64,000 nt of DNA from an uncultured Porphyromonadaceae bacterium (GTDB lineage Bacteria; Bacteroidota; Bacteroidia; Bacteroidales; Muribaculaceae): assembly GCA_900550395.1 (NCBI GenBank), contig URSD01000002.1, forward strand, positions 1-64,000. The letters run 5' to 3'. The number at the start of each line of letters is the position of its first letter. Position 1 is the stretch's first letter. The position numbers and the translations under genes are program-made. Positions 17,442 to 24,833 of this stretch are shown one piece after another. Under the pieces are notes generated by a model that was not told the origin of the DNA, ran no database searches, and saw only the letters and a program-made list of their open reading frames with translations.

Positions 17442-19034
17442 TTATTTAAATGTGTCGGGCAGGTCGTTCTCGTAAAGAACTATGTCGCCGGCCGTGGCAA
17501 TCTTTGCAAGCAGGGCCTGAGCCTCGGCGAAGCTGTCGACAATATGCGTATTCAATGCGTCGTTATTCTCCGCCTTGATTCCCTCGGTGAGTGCATCGCG
17601 GTTGTAGCGGCCTACGATAACGGCATGGTCGCAATTGCGGGCGATGTGGCGCCCGAGCTCGGCATTGAGTTCGTACTGGCGCTCTCCGAGCTCGATCATG
17701 CCCGGAGTTATCACAATGCGCTTGCCACCAGTCATGCCGCCAAGCACCTCCATAGCCATGCGGGAGCCCACGGGATTGCTGTTGTAGGCATCGTCGATGA
17801 CGGTGATGCCGCCGGGAGTACGCTTGATGCTAAGACGATGCTCCACGGGCTGAATCTGCTGCACGGCATAACGAATGCGCTCGTCGGTGACGCCAAGGGT
17901 ATGAGCCACCGCCACGGCGGCAAGCAAGTCGGAGATGTTGGCCTCGCCGAGAAGGCGGGTATGGAGCTGAAGCGAATAACCGTCAGGGCCCTCGACGGTG
18001 AAGGATGTGCCGTCAGCGGCATAGTTGACAGAGTTGGCGCGCCAGGAGGCACCGGCAGCGTCGCGGCATGTGTAACGCTCGCAGCGCACATTGTCGACAT
18101 TGCGGTCGGCTATGTGCTCAAAGTCGTTGTTGACGAAAGCCACGCCGTCGGCCGGGAGAGCGTCGACCAGCTCGAATTTGGTACGCTGCACGTTGTCAAT
18201 ACTTCCGAACGACTCAAGATGCTGAGGACCTACGGCCGTGACAATGCCAATGGAGGGATGGACTATATCGCATATCTCTTTGATGTCGCCAATATTTTTG
18301 GCACCCATCTCTACGATGAAGACCTCATTGTAAGGCTTGAGGTACTCGCGGACGGTACGCACTACCCCGAGCGTGGTATTGAAACTGCCGGGCGTCATGA
18401 GCGTGTCGAACTGCTCCGAAAGGATGCGGTGGAGATAATGCTTAGTGCTGGTCTTGCCATAGCTGCCGGTGATACCAATCACTTTAAGATCTTTCATGGA
18501 CTGCAGGCGGCGGCATGCGTCGCGGATGTAGCCGCGGCGTATGTATGCCTCGACAGGTGCAAGCAGGAAGTTAGCGAAAACAGTCACAATGTGCGAGGCG
18601 CAGTAGCACAGCAGGAGAGCCATTGCGGCGGCATAGAGATTACTTTCTGCGGAGCCTCCGAACAGGAGCATGGCAACCCCGACCGCAATCAGGACCAGCA
18701 GCGCCATAACGGCATAGATGCGACATGCGCGTGCAGTCCATACCAACGGTTTCTTATAGCGGGCGGTGCTGAGCTTTAACGCAGCAGCCACTCCGAACGC
18801 GCCGGCCAACCCCATTGCAACGGCTCTGTTGCCAAACGGGCCGATGCAGAGAAAGAACACAATCAGAGCCGCGATACGCCACGCCGAAGTGGTGTCGCCT
18901 GAGGTGCGGAGCCAGTTGAAGTAGCGTTTGTTGTAGTAGCTGTTCTGTTGCAGCATCATCAGGTCGCGGCGCAGTTCATAGACGGTTGCTGCGGCTATGG
19001 CCGCGACCATTACAGCGAATAGTATAATCAGCAT
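17442..19034 (-). CDS. murF: Membrane-anchored MurF-like Mur ligase
   Basis: A 530-residue protein: about 165 N-terminal residues with roughly five or six hydrophobic helices, then a complete Mur ligase. The P-loop is GITGSYGKTSTK (188-199), followed by FNTTLGVVRTVRE, EMGAKNIGDIKEI, the ATP-binding DDAYNSNPVGSRMA and a C-terminal ligase domain. The motifs resemble MurF, which joins D-Ala-D-Ala to UDP-MurNAc-tripeptide, and the adjacent ddl supports that. Canonical MurF has no membrane region and is about 450 residues, so this may be a second, membrane-bound ligase. I cannot tell whether a soluble MurF exists elsewhere in the genome. Confidence 0.82.
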   Translation of the reverse strand: MLIILFAVMVAAIAAATVYELRRDLMMLQQNSYYNKRYFNWLRTSGDTTSAWRIAALIVFFLCIGPFGNRAVAMGLAGAFGVAAALKLSTARYKKPLVWTARACRIYAVMALLVLIAVGVAMLLFGGSAESNLYAAAMALLLCYCASHIVTVFANFLLAPVEAYIRRGYIRDACRRLQSMKDLKVIGITGSYGKTSTKHYLHRILSEQFDTLMTPGSFNTTLGVVRTVREYLKPYNEVFIVEMGAKNIGDIKEICDIVHPSIGIVTAVGPQHLESFGSIDNVQRTKFELVDALPADGVAFVNNDFEHIADRNVDNVRCERYTCRDAAGASWRANSVNYAADGTSFTVEGPDGYSLQLHTRLLGEANISDLLAAVAVAHTLGVTDERIRYAVQQIQPVEHRLSIKRTPGGITVIDDAYNSNPVGSRMAMEVLGGMTGGKRIVITPGMIELGERQYELNAELGRHIARNCDHAVIVGRYNRDALTEGIKAENNDALNTHIVDSFAEAQALLAKIATAGDIVLYENDLPDTFK

Positions 19035-19049
19035 TGCAAAAAGTAAAAG

Positions 19050-19811
19050 TCAGGATTTCAAAAAACTGCAGAGCACGGCGGCAAACTGCCAGGGGTTGTC
19101 GAGGAAACTATAGTGGCCGCAGCCCTTAAAGCTTACAAGGGCGGCATTGGGAATGAGCTTTTCCATGCGCCGGGCATCGGCAAGAGGTGTGGCCGTGTCG
19201 CTCTCGCCCCATACGAGCAGAGTGGGTGCTGTGATTTCAGGCATAAGATGGCACAGGTCTTCGTTGACGACCTTGCTGAGAATGCTCCGCATGACCGGGG
19301 ATGCGGCAGCATAGTCGGCCGAGGCGTTTCGGCTGCGCCATTTCTCGATAGCAGCTTCAGCCCTGTCGCGGCTAAGGAATGCACGGCACAATGTTTTTGC
19401 GGTCTTGAATCCGTAGACCTTAATATAATATTTCAGACTACGGCGCGGCTTCACGCCTGCGGCGTCAACAAGGATAAGCTTATCGACAGGATTGCGCGAA
19501 GCCATCACGATGCCCACGCGGCCACCGAAAGAATGCCCCACAAGGACAGGATTGACAATGCCGAGACGTGCGGCGAATTTCTCGACAAGACTGGTATATT
19601 CCTCTACACCCCAGCATTCGCGGGGCTCGTCGCTTTTCCCGAACCCGGGGAAATCAATATTATATACGCAATGGGTTTCCGAAGCAGTACGCTCAATACT
19701 TGCCACGGTGTCCATAGTGCAGCCCCAGCCGTGCATGAGAATAAGGGCGGGCCCTACCCCACATGTACGGTAATGAAGGCGAATGCCGTCTATGTCGATG
19801 AAATTTTCCAT
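19050..19811 (-). CDS. Alpha/beta hydrolase
   Basis: A 253-residue alpha/beta hydrolase fold protein. The nucleophile elbow is GHSFGG, the oxyanion region HGWGC, and a late Asp in VWGESDTATP plus His in GCGHYSFLDNP complete the triad. The start ATG at 19811 (MENF) is preferred to a TTG two codons upstream. It has a full consensus promoter and is the first gene of an operon with the MurF-like ligase and ddl, which suggests an envelope-related esterase or amidase, but the substrate is unknown. Confidence 0.88.
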   Translation of the reverse strand: MENFIDIDGIRLHYRTCGVGPALILMHGWGCTMDTVASIERTASETHCVYNIDFPGFGKSDEPRECWGVEEYTSLVEKFAARLGIVNPVLVGHSFGGRVGIVMASRNPVDKLILVDAAGVKPRRSLKYYIKVYGFKTAKTLCRAFLSRDRAEAAIEKWRSRNASADYAAASPVMRSILSKVVNEDLCHLMPEITAPTLLVWGESDTATPLADARRMEKLIPNAALVSFKGCGHYSFLDNPWQFAAVLCSFLKS

Positions 19812-19843
19812 TTTCAAAGGCGAGTCTACCTCTTTTCAGTCTA

Positions 19844-19875
19844 CAAAATTAATCATTCTGCGGCGTATGAGCAAA
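19844..19875 (-). promoter_or_regulatory. Consensus promoter of the hydrolase/murF/ddl operon
   Basis: Minus strand: TTTG (19872-19875), 20 bp, TAATTTTG (19844-19851). The predicted leader is about 30 nt. The -33 box abuts the end of the porin gene. Confidence 0.8.
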
Positions 19876-20907
19876 TCAAAAATGCAGCATTAGCTCAAGG
19901 CAGAGGCGATTGCTGTCGGAAGTGTCATAGCTATGATGCGAGCTATGGAAAAACTGCTCGTAGTTGAGCCTGAGATGTGCCTGCACGGGGCCTTTGAGGT
20001 AGGCCAGCGTAGAGCCGACAGTAATCCTCTGTCTTTTAGTCTGAGTCAGCTCCAGAATTGCAGGGTCATCGGCAGATGCACCATAAAGGTCGGTAGCGCC
20101 GTCATACCGCAGGTCGACGGATATACGGTCGGCAAAGCGGCTGCGAAGCGGGAAAAAGCGGCGTCCTTTTATGTTGAACGCTTTTGTAGCAGGTGCGGAG
20201 TTGTGGCTGTAGCCCTTCCAGAGGCCCTCTATCTCAGCTTCCCACAGTGTGCCGTCGGTCCAGGTTAGCGACGCATCCCAAAGGTTGCACCGGACAGAAC
20301 CGAGCATGTTGGACTGAAAACCGACTTCCGGCGTCCACTGCCCGAAAGTGGCGGCTCCCACAGCGCCAAACGTGTAGTCCTTGCTCCACGGTTTGTGGTC
20401 GGTGGTGGACGAGGAGCTGAAGACTCCCCCTTCCACAAAAGCGGGAGCCTCCACAAGACGGAAGCTGTAGCGGGCTTTTATGCCAACCTTACGCGAGCTC
20501 CACATGCCATGATTCACAAGCGAACTATGAGCAAACCAATACTCATGGACTGAACGCGTGGCGCTTACGGACAGCGGTACGCGCATCTGTCCGAGCATTA
20601 TTCTGAGCGATGCGGCAGGCTGCACTATGGCATAGGCATCACGCATGACAAACTTGCCCCGGTCGCTGAAATCGGCACGCAGGAAGTAGCCGAGAAAGTC
20701 GGTCAGACTTCCTTTCATATTCACTCTGGCATTGCGGACATTGAAATGCCCATAGCCATCCTCGGTGGATATCTCGTACTGCATACGCATGGTAGCATGG
20801 ACTTCCGGAATATAACGGCTATAGGACTTCGTGGAATCAGCGGCCGCAGCGAAACAAAATGCGCCGAAGCATAATGTCAGCGCAACAAAAATGCGAAAAA
20901 TGCTCAT
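19876..20907 (-). CDS. Outer-membrane porin (OprO/OprP-like)
   Basis: A 343-residue beta-barrel protein with a signal peptide (cleavage after about AAAA near residue 22) and a C-terminal Phe (ELMLHF), the usual mark of an outer-membrane barrel. VRNARVNMKGSLTDFLGYFLRADF, LGQMRVPLSV and alternating amphipathic strands match the phosphate-selective porin family found widely in Bacteroidetes. Solute specificity cannot be inferred. It is probably monocistronic, separated from the hydrolase operon by that operon's promoter. Confidence 0.82.
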   Translation of the reverse strand: MSIFRIFVALTLCFGAFCFAAAADSTKSYSRYIPEVHATMRMQYEISTEDGYGHFNVRNARVNMKGSLTDFLGYFLRADFSDRGKFVMRDAYAIVQPAASLRIMLGQMRVPLSVSATRSVHEYWFAHSSLVNHGMWSSRKVGIKARYSFRLVEAPAFVEGGVFSSSSTTDHKPWSKDYTFGAVGAATFGQWTPEVGFQSNMLGSVRCNLWDASLTWTDGTLWEAEIEGLWKGYSHNSAPATKAFNIKGRRFFPLRSRFADRISVDLRYDGATDLYGASADDPAILELTQTKRQRITVGSTLAYLKGPVQAHLRLNYEQFFHSSHHSYDTSDSNRLCLELMLHF

Positions 20908-20915
20908 AACGCCTG

Positions 20916-20923
20916 CAAAATTA
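20916..20923 (-). promoter_or_regulatory. Promoter -7 element for the porin gene
   Basis: TAATTTTG on the minus strand, 8 nt before the ATG at 20907. No clear -33 box. If used, the leader would be only a few bases, so this may be a chance match. Confidence 0.35.
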
Positions 20924-21030
20924 CATATTCCCGAAGAATCAGCGAAATAAAAGGGAGAGGCATATTGTTACATGTTTGTTACAACCGCAAAAATATTTTA
21001 AATATGTTATTAATCCAAAAACAAGTTTGC

Positions 21031-21038
21031 TAATTTTG
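21031..21038 (+). promoter_or_regulatory. Promoter -7 element for the 126-aa gene
   Basis: TAATTTTG on the plus strand, 90 nt before the ATG at 21129. The -33 region is AT-rich but not consensus. Confidence 0.4.
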
Positions 21039-21128
21039 CGGTTATTATTTAGACAGCAGTGCAAGGCAGTGCCTGGTTGCGATGCTATTTTTATTCTGAA
21101 ATACAAACAGTTAACAGCACATATCGTC

Positions 21129-21509
21129 ATGATCACACAGCAAGTGATAGATACGCTATACAAGCAATACAAGAAAGCCCCCAAAAGTCAGGACTGTCTG
21201 AACATGCCGCTTCTTTTTGATGCGGCAGGAGAAAACCACAATATCAGCGTGGATTTTGATGACGACATGAATGCCGAACTAATAATAGGCAGCATAGACC
21301 CGAAATCGCCTTTTCACAGAATGCCGATGAGCCATATTCACGCCATAGTTCCGTTTGAGGACTGGGTGGCGATAGTGCTGCACTCATCCATAATATTTCT
21401 TAATAAAAAGGACAGCAGAGTTTCTATACACATCCGTCCGCTGAAAGAAACCCTAATGGATAAAATCCGCCGGGGCCTCAGCTCCTCAACAGAGCAACTC
21501 GCTCTCTGA
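21129..21509 (+). CDS. Conserved small protein of unknown function
   Basis: A 126-residue acidic-to-neutral soluble protein, not recognised. It has no signal peptide; the middle reads IGSIDPKSPFHRMPMSHIHAIVPFEDWV and suggests a compact alpha/beta fold. I place the start at the ATG at 21129 (MITQQVID); upstream in-frame codons look like leader. It stands alone, divergent from the porin and convergent with the rprXY unit, with a promoter-like box upstream and a strong shared terminator downstream, so it is likely a real single-gene unit. Confidence 0.7.
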   Translation: MITQQVIDTLYKQYKKAPKSQDCLNMPLLFDAAGENHNISVDFDDDMNAELIIGSIDPKSPFHRMPMSHIHAIVPFEDWVAIVLHSSIIFLNKKDSRVSIHIRPLKETLMDKIRRGLSSSTEQLAL

Positions 21510-21524
21510 AAAGATATTCAATCT

Positions 21525-21572
21525 TAAACAAAATGCGCAAGTACGAATCGCCGTACTTGCGCATTTTGTTTA
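21525..21572. terminator. Bidirectional intrinsic terminator
   Basis: A perfect 21-bp stem (21525-21545 with 21552-21572) with a 6-nt loop. The outer part of the stem is A/T-rich (TAAACAAAA on one arm), giving T-rich ends on both strands. It lies between the convergent 126-aa and 62-aa genes. Confidence 0.9.
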
Positions 21573-21587
21573 CGTCAGTGTCCGGTG

Positions 21588-21776
21588 CTATTTCGATGCA
21601 CCCGGACTGAACAGCCGGCGGAACAGCGGAGGCAGGAATGTACCGCAGATAGCGATGCTGAATGCACATATGATACATGTGCGTATCGTGCCGAGACCCG
21701 CCACCGTGAGGATGGCGAAGCCTACAAGTGTCGTTAATATCAGCGCCGTCACGTAGGCGCCTATCTGTTTGCCCAT
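21588..21776 (-). CDS. Small membrane protein after rprY
   Basis: A 62-residue hydrophobic protein with two predicted helices (about 5-28 and 31-50) and a basic C-terminal end (FRRLFSPGASK), suggesting the C-terminus stays in the cytoplasm. Not recognised. It begins 31 nt after the rprY stop, before the shared terminator, so it is probably the last gene of the rprX-rprY transcript. An accessory role for the kinase is possible but only inferred from position. Confidence 0.65.
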   Translation of the reverse strand: MGKQIGAYVTALILTTLVGFAILTVAGLGTIRTCIICAFSIAICGTFLPPLFRRLFSPGASK

Positions 21777-21807
21777 GGAGGAGAGATTTTAGCGGTTAAT
21801 ATGCGGG

Positions 21808-22509
21808 TTACTTGTCATCTTCCGGGGCAATGAGCTTGTAGCCCTTGCCATGGATGTTGATGATCTCGATAGAGGGATCGTCTTTCAGATGCTTGCGCAA
21901 CTTGGTAATGTAGACGTCCATGGAGCGAGCGTTGAAGTAGTTGTCGTCAATCCAGATAGTCTTGAGGGCGAAGTTACGCTCCAGAATCTCGTTGACATGG
22001 GCGCAGAGCAGACTGAGCAGCTCGCTTTCCTTGGTGGTGAGCTTAGTCACCTTGTCGCCTATCATGAGCACCTGCTTCTGGGTGTCGAAGGTGAACTTAC
22101 CGATGCGGTAGCTTGTCACTTCCTTGCCCTTCTTGCCCTTGACACGGCGCAGGATTGCCTCGATACGGAACACGAGCTCCTCCATCGAGAACGGCTTTGT
22201 GATGTAGTCGTCGGCACCGATCTTGAAGCCTTCGAGTATATCGTCCTTAAGGGATTTGGCCGTGAGGAAAATGATGGGCACATCGGAATTGACAGTACGG
22301 ATTTCCTGGGCCACGGCAAAGCCGTCCTTTTTGGGCATCATGACGTCGAGGACGCAGATGTCGTACTTTCCTTTCAGGAAGGCCTTGTAGCCACTCTCGC
22401 CGTCGGCGTAGAGGTCGGCGTTGAAGCCTTTGGCCTGCAGATACTCACGGAGGAGCATGCCGAGATTCTCGTCGTCCTCGCAGAGCAGAATACGCATACG
22501 ATCTTCCAT
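21808..22509 (-). CDS. rprY: Response regulator RprY
   Basis: A 233-residue OmpR-family regulator. The receiver domain (about 5-120) has the acidic pair CEDDE, the phospho-acceptor Asp in CVLDVMMPKKDG, and the conserved Lys in ITKPF. The C-terminal winged helix (about 135-228) includes LTTKESELLSLL and RSMDVYITKLRKHL. Sequence and pairing match RprY of Bacteroides and Porphyromonas. It follows rprX by 12 nt. An array of TTAAC sites at the rprX promoter could be where it regulates itself. Confidence 0.94.
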   Translation of the reverse strand: MEDRMRILLCEDDENLGMLLREYLQAKGFNADLYADGESGYKAFLKGKYDICVLDVMMPKKDGFAVAQEIRTVNSDVPIIFLTAKSLKDDILEGFKIGADDYITKPFSMEELVFRIEAILRRVKGKKGKEVTSYRIGKFTFDTQKQVLMIGDKVTKLTTKESELLSLLCAHVNEILERNFALKTIWIDDNYFNARSMDVYITKLRKHLKDDPSIEIINIHGKGYKLIAPEDDK

Positions 22510-22521
22510 AATAAAAACAGT

Positions 22522-24051
22522 TTAGTTGGTTAGAGGTAATATTATTTTAAATTTTGTTCCTACTCCGGGTTCACTTTCGGCGGTGATTTCTCCGCCGAGG
22601 TCGTGAATCATCTTGTGCACGTAAGCCAGTCCGAGGCCGAAGCCTTTGACGTCGTGACGGTTGCCCGTGCTTACGCGATAAAATTTCTCGAATATTTTCT
22701 TGAGGTCGTCACGCCTTATGCCTATGCCGTTGTCACTGACGCAAATCTCAAGATGATTGTCGTCGAGGTCGCGCGTAGAAACGTTAAGCTCAAGGGGCAC
22801 GTCTTCTCGGCGATATTTCACGGCGTTGTCGAGGAGGTTGAAAATCACGTTGGTGAAGTGCATCTCGTCCACATTGACAATAGCGTCTTCCGCGTCGAGA
22901 TTCGCACGTATCTTACCACCGTACTTCTCAACTTTGAGCTTGAATGTATTGACGATGTTGTCGATGGCCGAGTTGGCATCAATTTCTTTAAGTTTGAGCG
23001 ACACTTTCTGCCGGTCGAACATCGACATCAGCAACACCTTCTCCACCTGAAAGCGCAGGCGCTTGGTCTCGTCGTTTATAACGTTGCTGATCTGCTGCAT
23101 CATGGCGGGCGATTTACGCACGGTGTCGTCCTGAAGCATCTGAGCCGCAAGCGAGATGGACGAGATTGGCGTCTTGAATTCGTGAGTCATGTTGTTGATG
23201 AAGTCGTTTTTCATCTCCGTGAGTTTCTTCTGGCGGAAAGCGACAATGATCGTAAACACGAATATTATCAGCAGAATCAATGTGAAAGCGAACGCCGGCA
23301 CCATGAAAGAGATAGAGGAGAAAATGAAATCCTTCTTGGTGGGGAAATATACTTTCAGATAGTTGAGACGCCCGGAACTGTCGTTGGGGAAAAGCGCCTG
23401 CACGAACATATTGTCCCGGTCGGCCGACGAAGCCTGAAAACCCGGCGACTTGTAGAGCACCATGCCGGCGAAGTTGGCGACTGCAAACTCAAAGGGCATA
23501 TGCAGTCCCAGCGTGTCGAGTTCCTGACGCAGATAGCGGGCCACACGTGCAGAATCAGCCCGTTCGGTGATAGGACGCGTGCTTGCGGATGACACTATAT
23601 TGAGAATGACGTCGTCGATCATGCCCTTCTGATAGAGATAGCGGTTGTGGTAGGCGTCCTGCAAATTTCGGTAATGGTCGGCCATCGCGCCGGGACCGGT
23701 CTGCAACTTTGAGATCTCCTGCACATCGCCCTTGATGGTAAGGTCAGCCACCAGTCCGGTGGATGTCTTGAACGAGTATTTGACACCACTCAGATTCGGC
23801 ACGGTCTCGCCAAGATACTGGGCAAAAATCGACGAACTCTCCACGCTGTTTACGTCTTCTTCCAGAAAATGTCGCGCCTCATCCTGCTCAAGATGCTGCG
23901 ACACAGCGATAAGGCTCTGCCTTACACCCTGCGAGAACTGCTCATAGCGTATCTGAACTATATTTTTCATATAGAAAATCTGGATGCACAGCAGCCCGAC
24001 AAAGGCTATCGCCATCAATACGGTCAGAATCCAGATAGTATGCTTTTTCAT
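22522..24051 (-). CDS. rprX: Sensor histidine kinase RprX
   Basis: A 509-residue membrane kinase: one helix near residues 7-27, a periplasmic sensor region of about 220 residues, a second helix (about 255-275), then HisKA with the phospho-acceptor in THEFKTPISS, and an HATPase domain with the N box (NLLDNAVKYR), G1 (VSDNGIGI) and G2 (GFGLGLAYVH). It partners with RprY encoded directly downstream. The ATG at 24051 is preceded by a leader of about 115 nt and a full consensus promoter. Confidence 0.94.
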   Translation of the reverse strand: MKKHTIWILTVLMAIAFVGLLCIQIFYMKNIVQIRYEQFSQGVRQSLIAVSQHLEQDEARHFLEEDVNSVESSSIFAQYLGETVPNLSGVKYSFKTSTGLVADLTIKGDVQEISKLQTGPGAMADHYRNLQDAYHNRYLYQKGMIDDVILNIVSSASTRPITERADSARVARYLRQELDTLGLHMPFEFAVANFAGMVLYKSPGFQASSADRDNMFVQALFPNDSSGRLNYLKVYFPTKKDFIFSSISFMVPAFAFTLILLIIFVFTIIVAFRQKKLTEMKNDFINNMTHEFKTPISSISLAAQMLQDDTVRKSPAMMQQISNVINDETKRLRFQVEKVLLMSMFDRQKVSLKLKEIDANSAIDNIVNTFKLKVEKYGGKIRANLDAEDAIVNVDEMHFTNVIFNLLDNAVKYRREDVPLELNVSTRDLDDNHLEICVSDNGIGIRRDDLKKIFEKFYRVSTGNRHDVKGFGLGLAYVHKMIHDLGGEITAESEPGVGTKFKIILPLTN

Positions 24052-24087
24052 TTCGTTGCTTGGCTTAGAGAGGCAGCCTGTTAAGAA

Positions 24088-24199
24088 TTAACCTTTGTTT
24101 TGTTAACAATTAAAATCCATTATTGTTGGTTAACACTTATCGACTTAGCTGCCGATTTAACATTTCGCCCCAAAATTAACTTAAAAATGTGAATTTAAC
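24088..24199. promoter_or_regulatory. Array of six TTAAC sites at the rprXY promoter
   Basis: Six copies of TTAAC, all in the same orientation, start at 24088, 24103, 24130, 24157, 24176 and 24195; the last five are spaced 27, 27, 19 and 19 bp apart. Two fall in or next to the -7 and -33 boxes. This looks like an operator array, possibly for RprY, though the AT-rich background must be allowed for. Confidence 0.5.
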
Positions 24200-24202
24200 A
24201 AA
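24171..24202 (-). promoter_or_regulatory. Consensus promoter of rprXY
   Basis: Minus strand: TTTG (24199-24202), 20 bp, TAATTTTG (24171-24178), about 120 nt before the rprX start, giving a leader of about 115 nt. Confidence 0.8.
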
Positions 24203-24236
24203 TTCCGGCAAGAAATTTTTCATTTCCCGCCGGAAT
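24202..24236 (-). terminator. Terminator after the 5-formyl-THF cyclo-ligase gene
   Basis: ATTCCGGC (24202-24209) pairs with GCCGGAAT (24229-24236), and the loop contains a second small stem (GAAAT/ATTTC). On the minus strand it is followed by TTGTTAAATT. It touches the -33 box of the rprXY promoter. Confidence 0.65.
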
Positions 24237-24259
24237 CAGGATTGTTTCTATAGTCAATA

Positions 24260-24826
24260 CTATCGACGTCTGATTTTTATGAAGCGCGAGGGGGTGATAA
24301 CATAATCCACCGGAACGTCATGTTCCTCAACGTCAAAGGCATAATCACCATAAGCGTCGACAAGCTGGAAATCGTAGGCCACGCCAACGGTGACGGCGTG
24401 CGTTCTCGAAAGCAGGCGGTCGTAGTATCCCTTGCCGCGACCTACCCTGCGGCCGAGGCTGTCGTAGGCCACCGCTGGCACAACGATCATGTCCATGTCG
24501 GCCACGTCGGCTATATCGTCGCCGTCCGGTTCTTCTATGCGGAAAGCTCCGAGATGTGTGCGGGTGCGCTCATAAGGGAGTATATCGAGATCCACACCGT
24601 TTACGCGCGGCAGATACATACGCTTGTGTCCGTGCCACTTGTCAAGGAATTCCCTGGTGGACAGCTCGTCCGGAAGCGAGTGATACATCAGCACCTTATC
24701 GGCCATAATGAATGCGGCCATCTGTTCAAGCAGCTCGAACACCCCGCTGGCGGCACCGGCACGCTCGCTGTCGCTGAGCAATGTCTTGCGGGCGCGAATG
24801 CGCGAACGAATCTCTCCTTTGTTCAT
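24260..24826 (-). CDS. 5-formyltetrahydrofolate cyclo-ligase
   Basis: A 188-residue ATP-dependent enzyme converting 5-formyl-THF to 5,10-methenyl-THF. Signatures: basic N-terminal helix (IRSRIRARKTLLSD), MYHSLPDELST, and the C-terminal GRRVGRGKGYYDRLL loop that binds ATP, followed by VGVAYDFQLV. The ATG at 24826 lies 7 nt after the S41 protease gene; upstream in-frame codons belong to that gene's end. Last gene of the operon with the dCMP deaminase and protease; dCMP deaminase and this enzyme both support thymidylate and folate metabolism. Confidence 0.92.
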   Translation of the reverse strand: MNKGEIRSRIRARKTLLSDSERAGAASGVFELLEQMAAFIMADKVLMYHSLPDELSTREFLDKWHGHKRMYLPRVNGVDLDILPYERTRTHLGAFRIEEPDGDDIADVADMDMIVVPAVAYDSLGRRVGRGKGYYDRLLSRTHAVTVGVAYDFQLVDAYGDYAFDVEEHDVPVDYVITPSRFIKIRRR

Positions 24827-24833
24827 AATATTG

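Noticed and set aside
17544..18779. 411-codon plus-strand frame opposite the MurF-like gene
   Set aside because: Composition is His/Ala/Val-rich without motifs, and the opposite strand encodes a clear Mur ligase. The same reasoning removes the long antisense frames opposite ileS, htpG, mdh and rprX.
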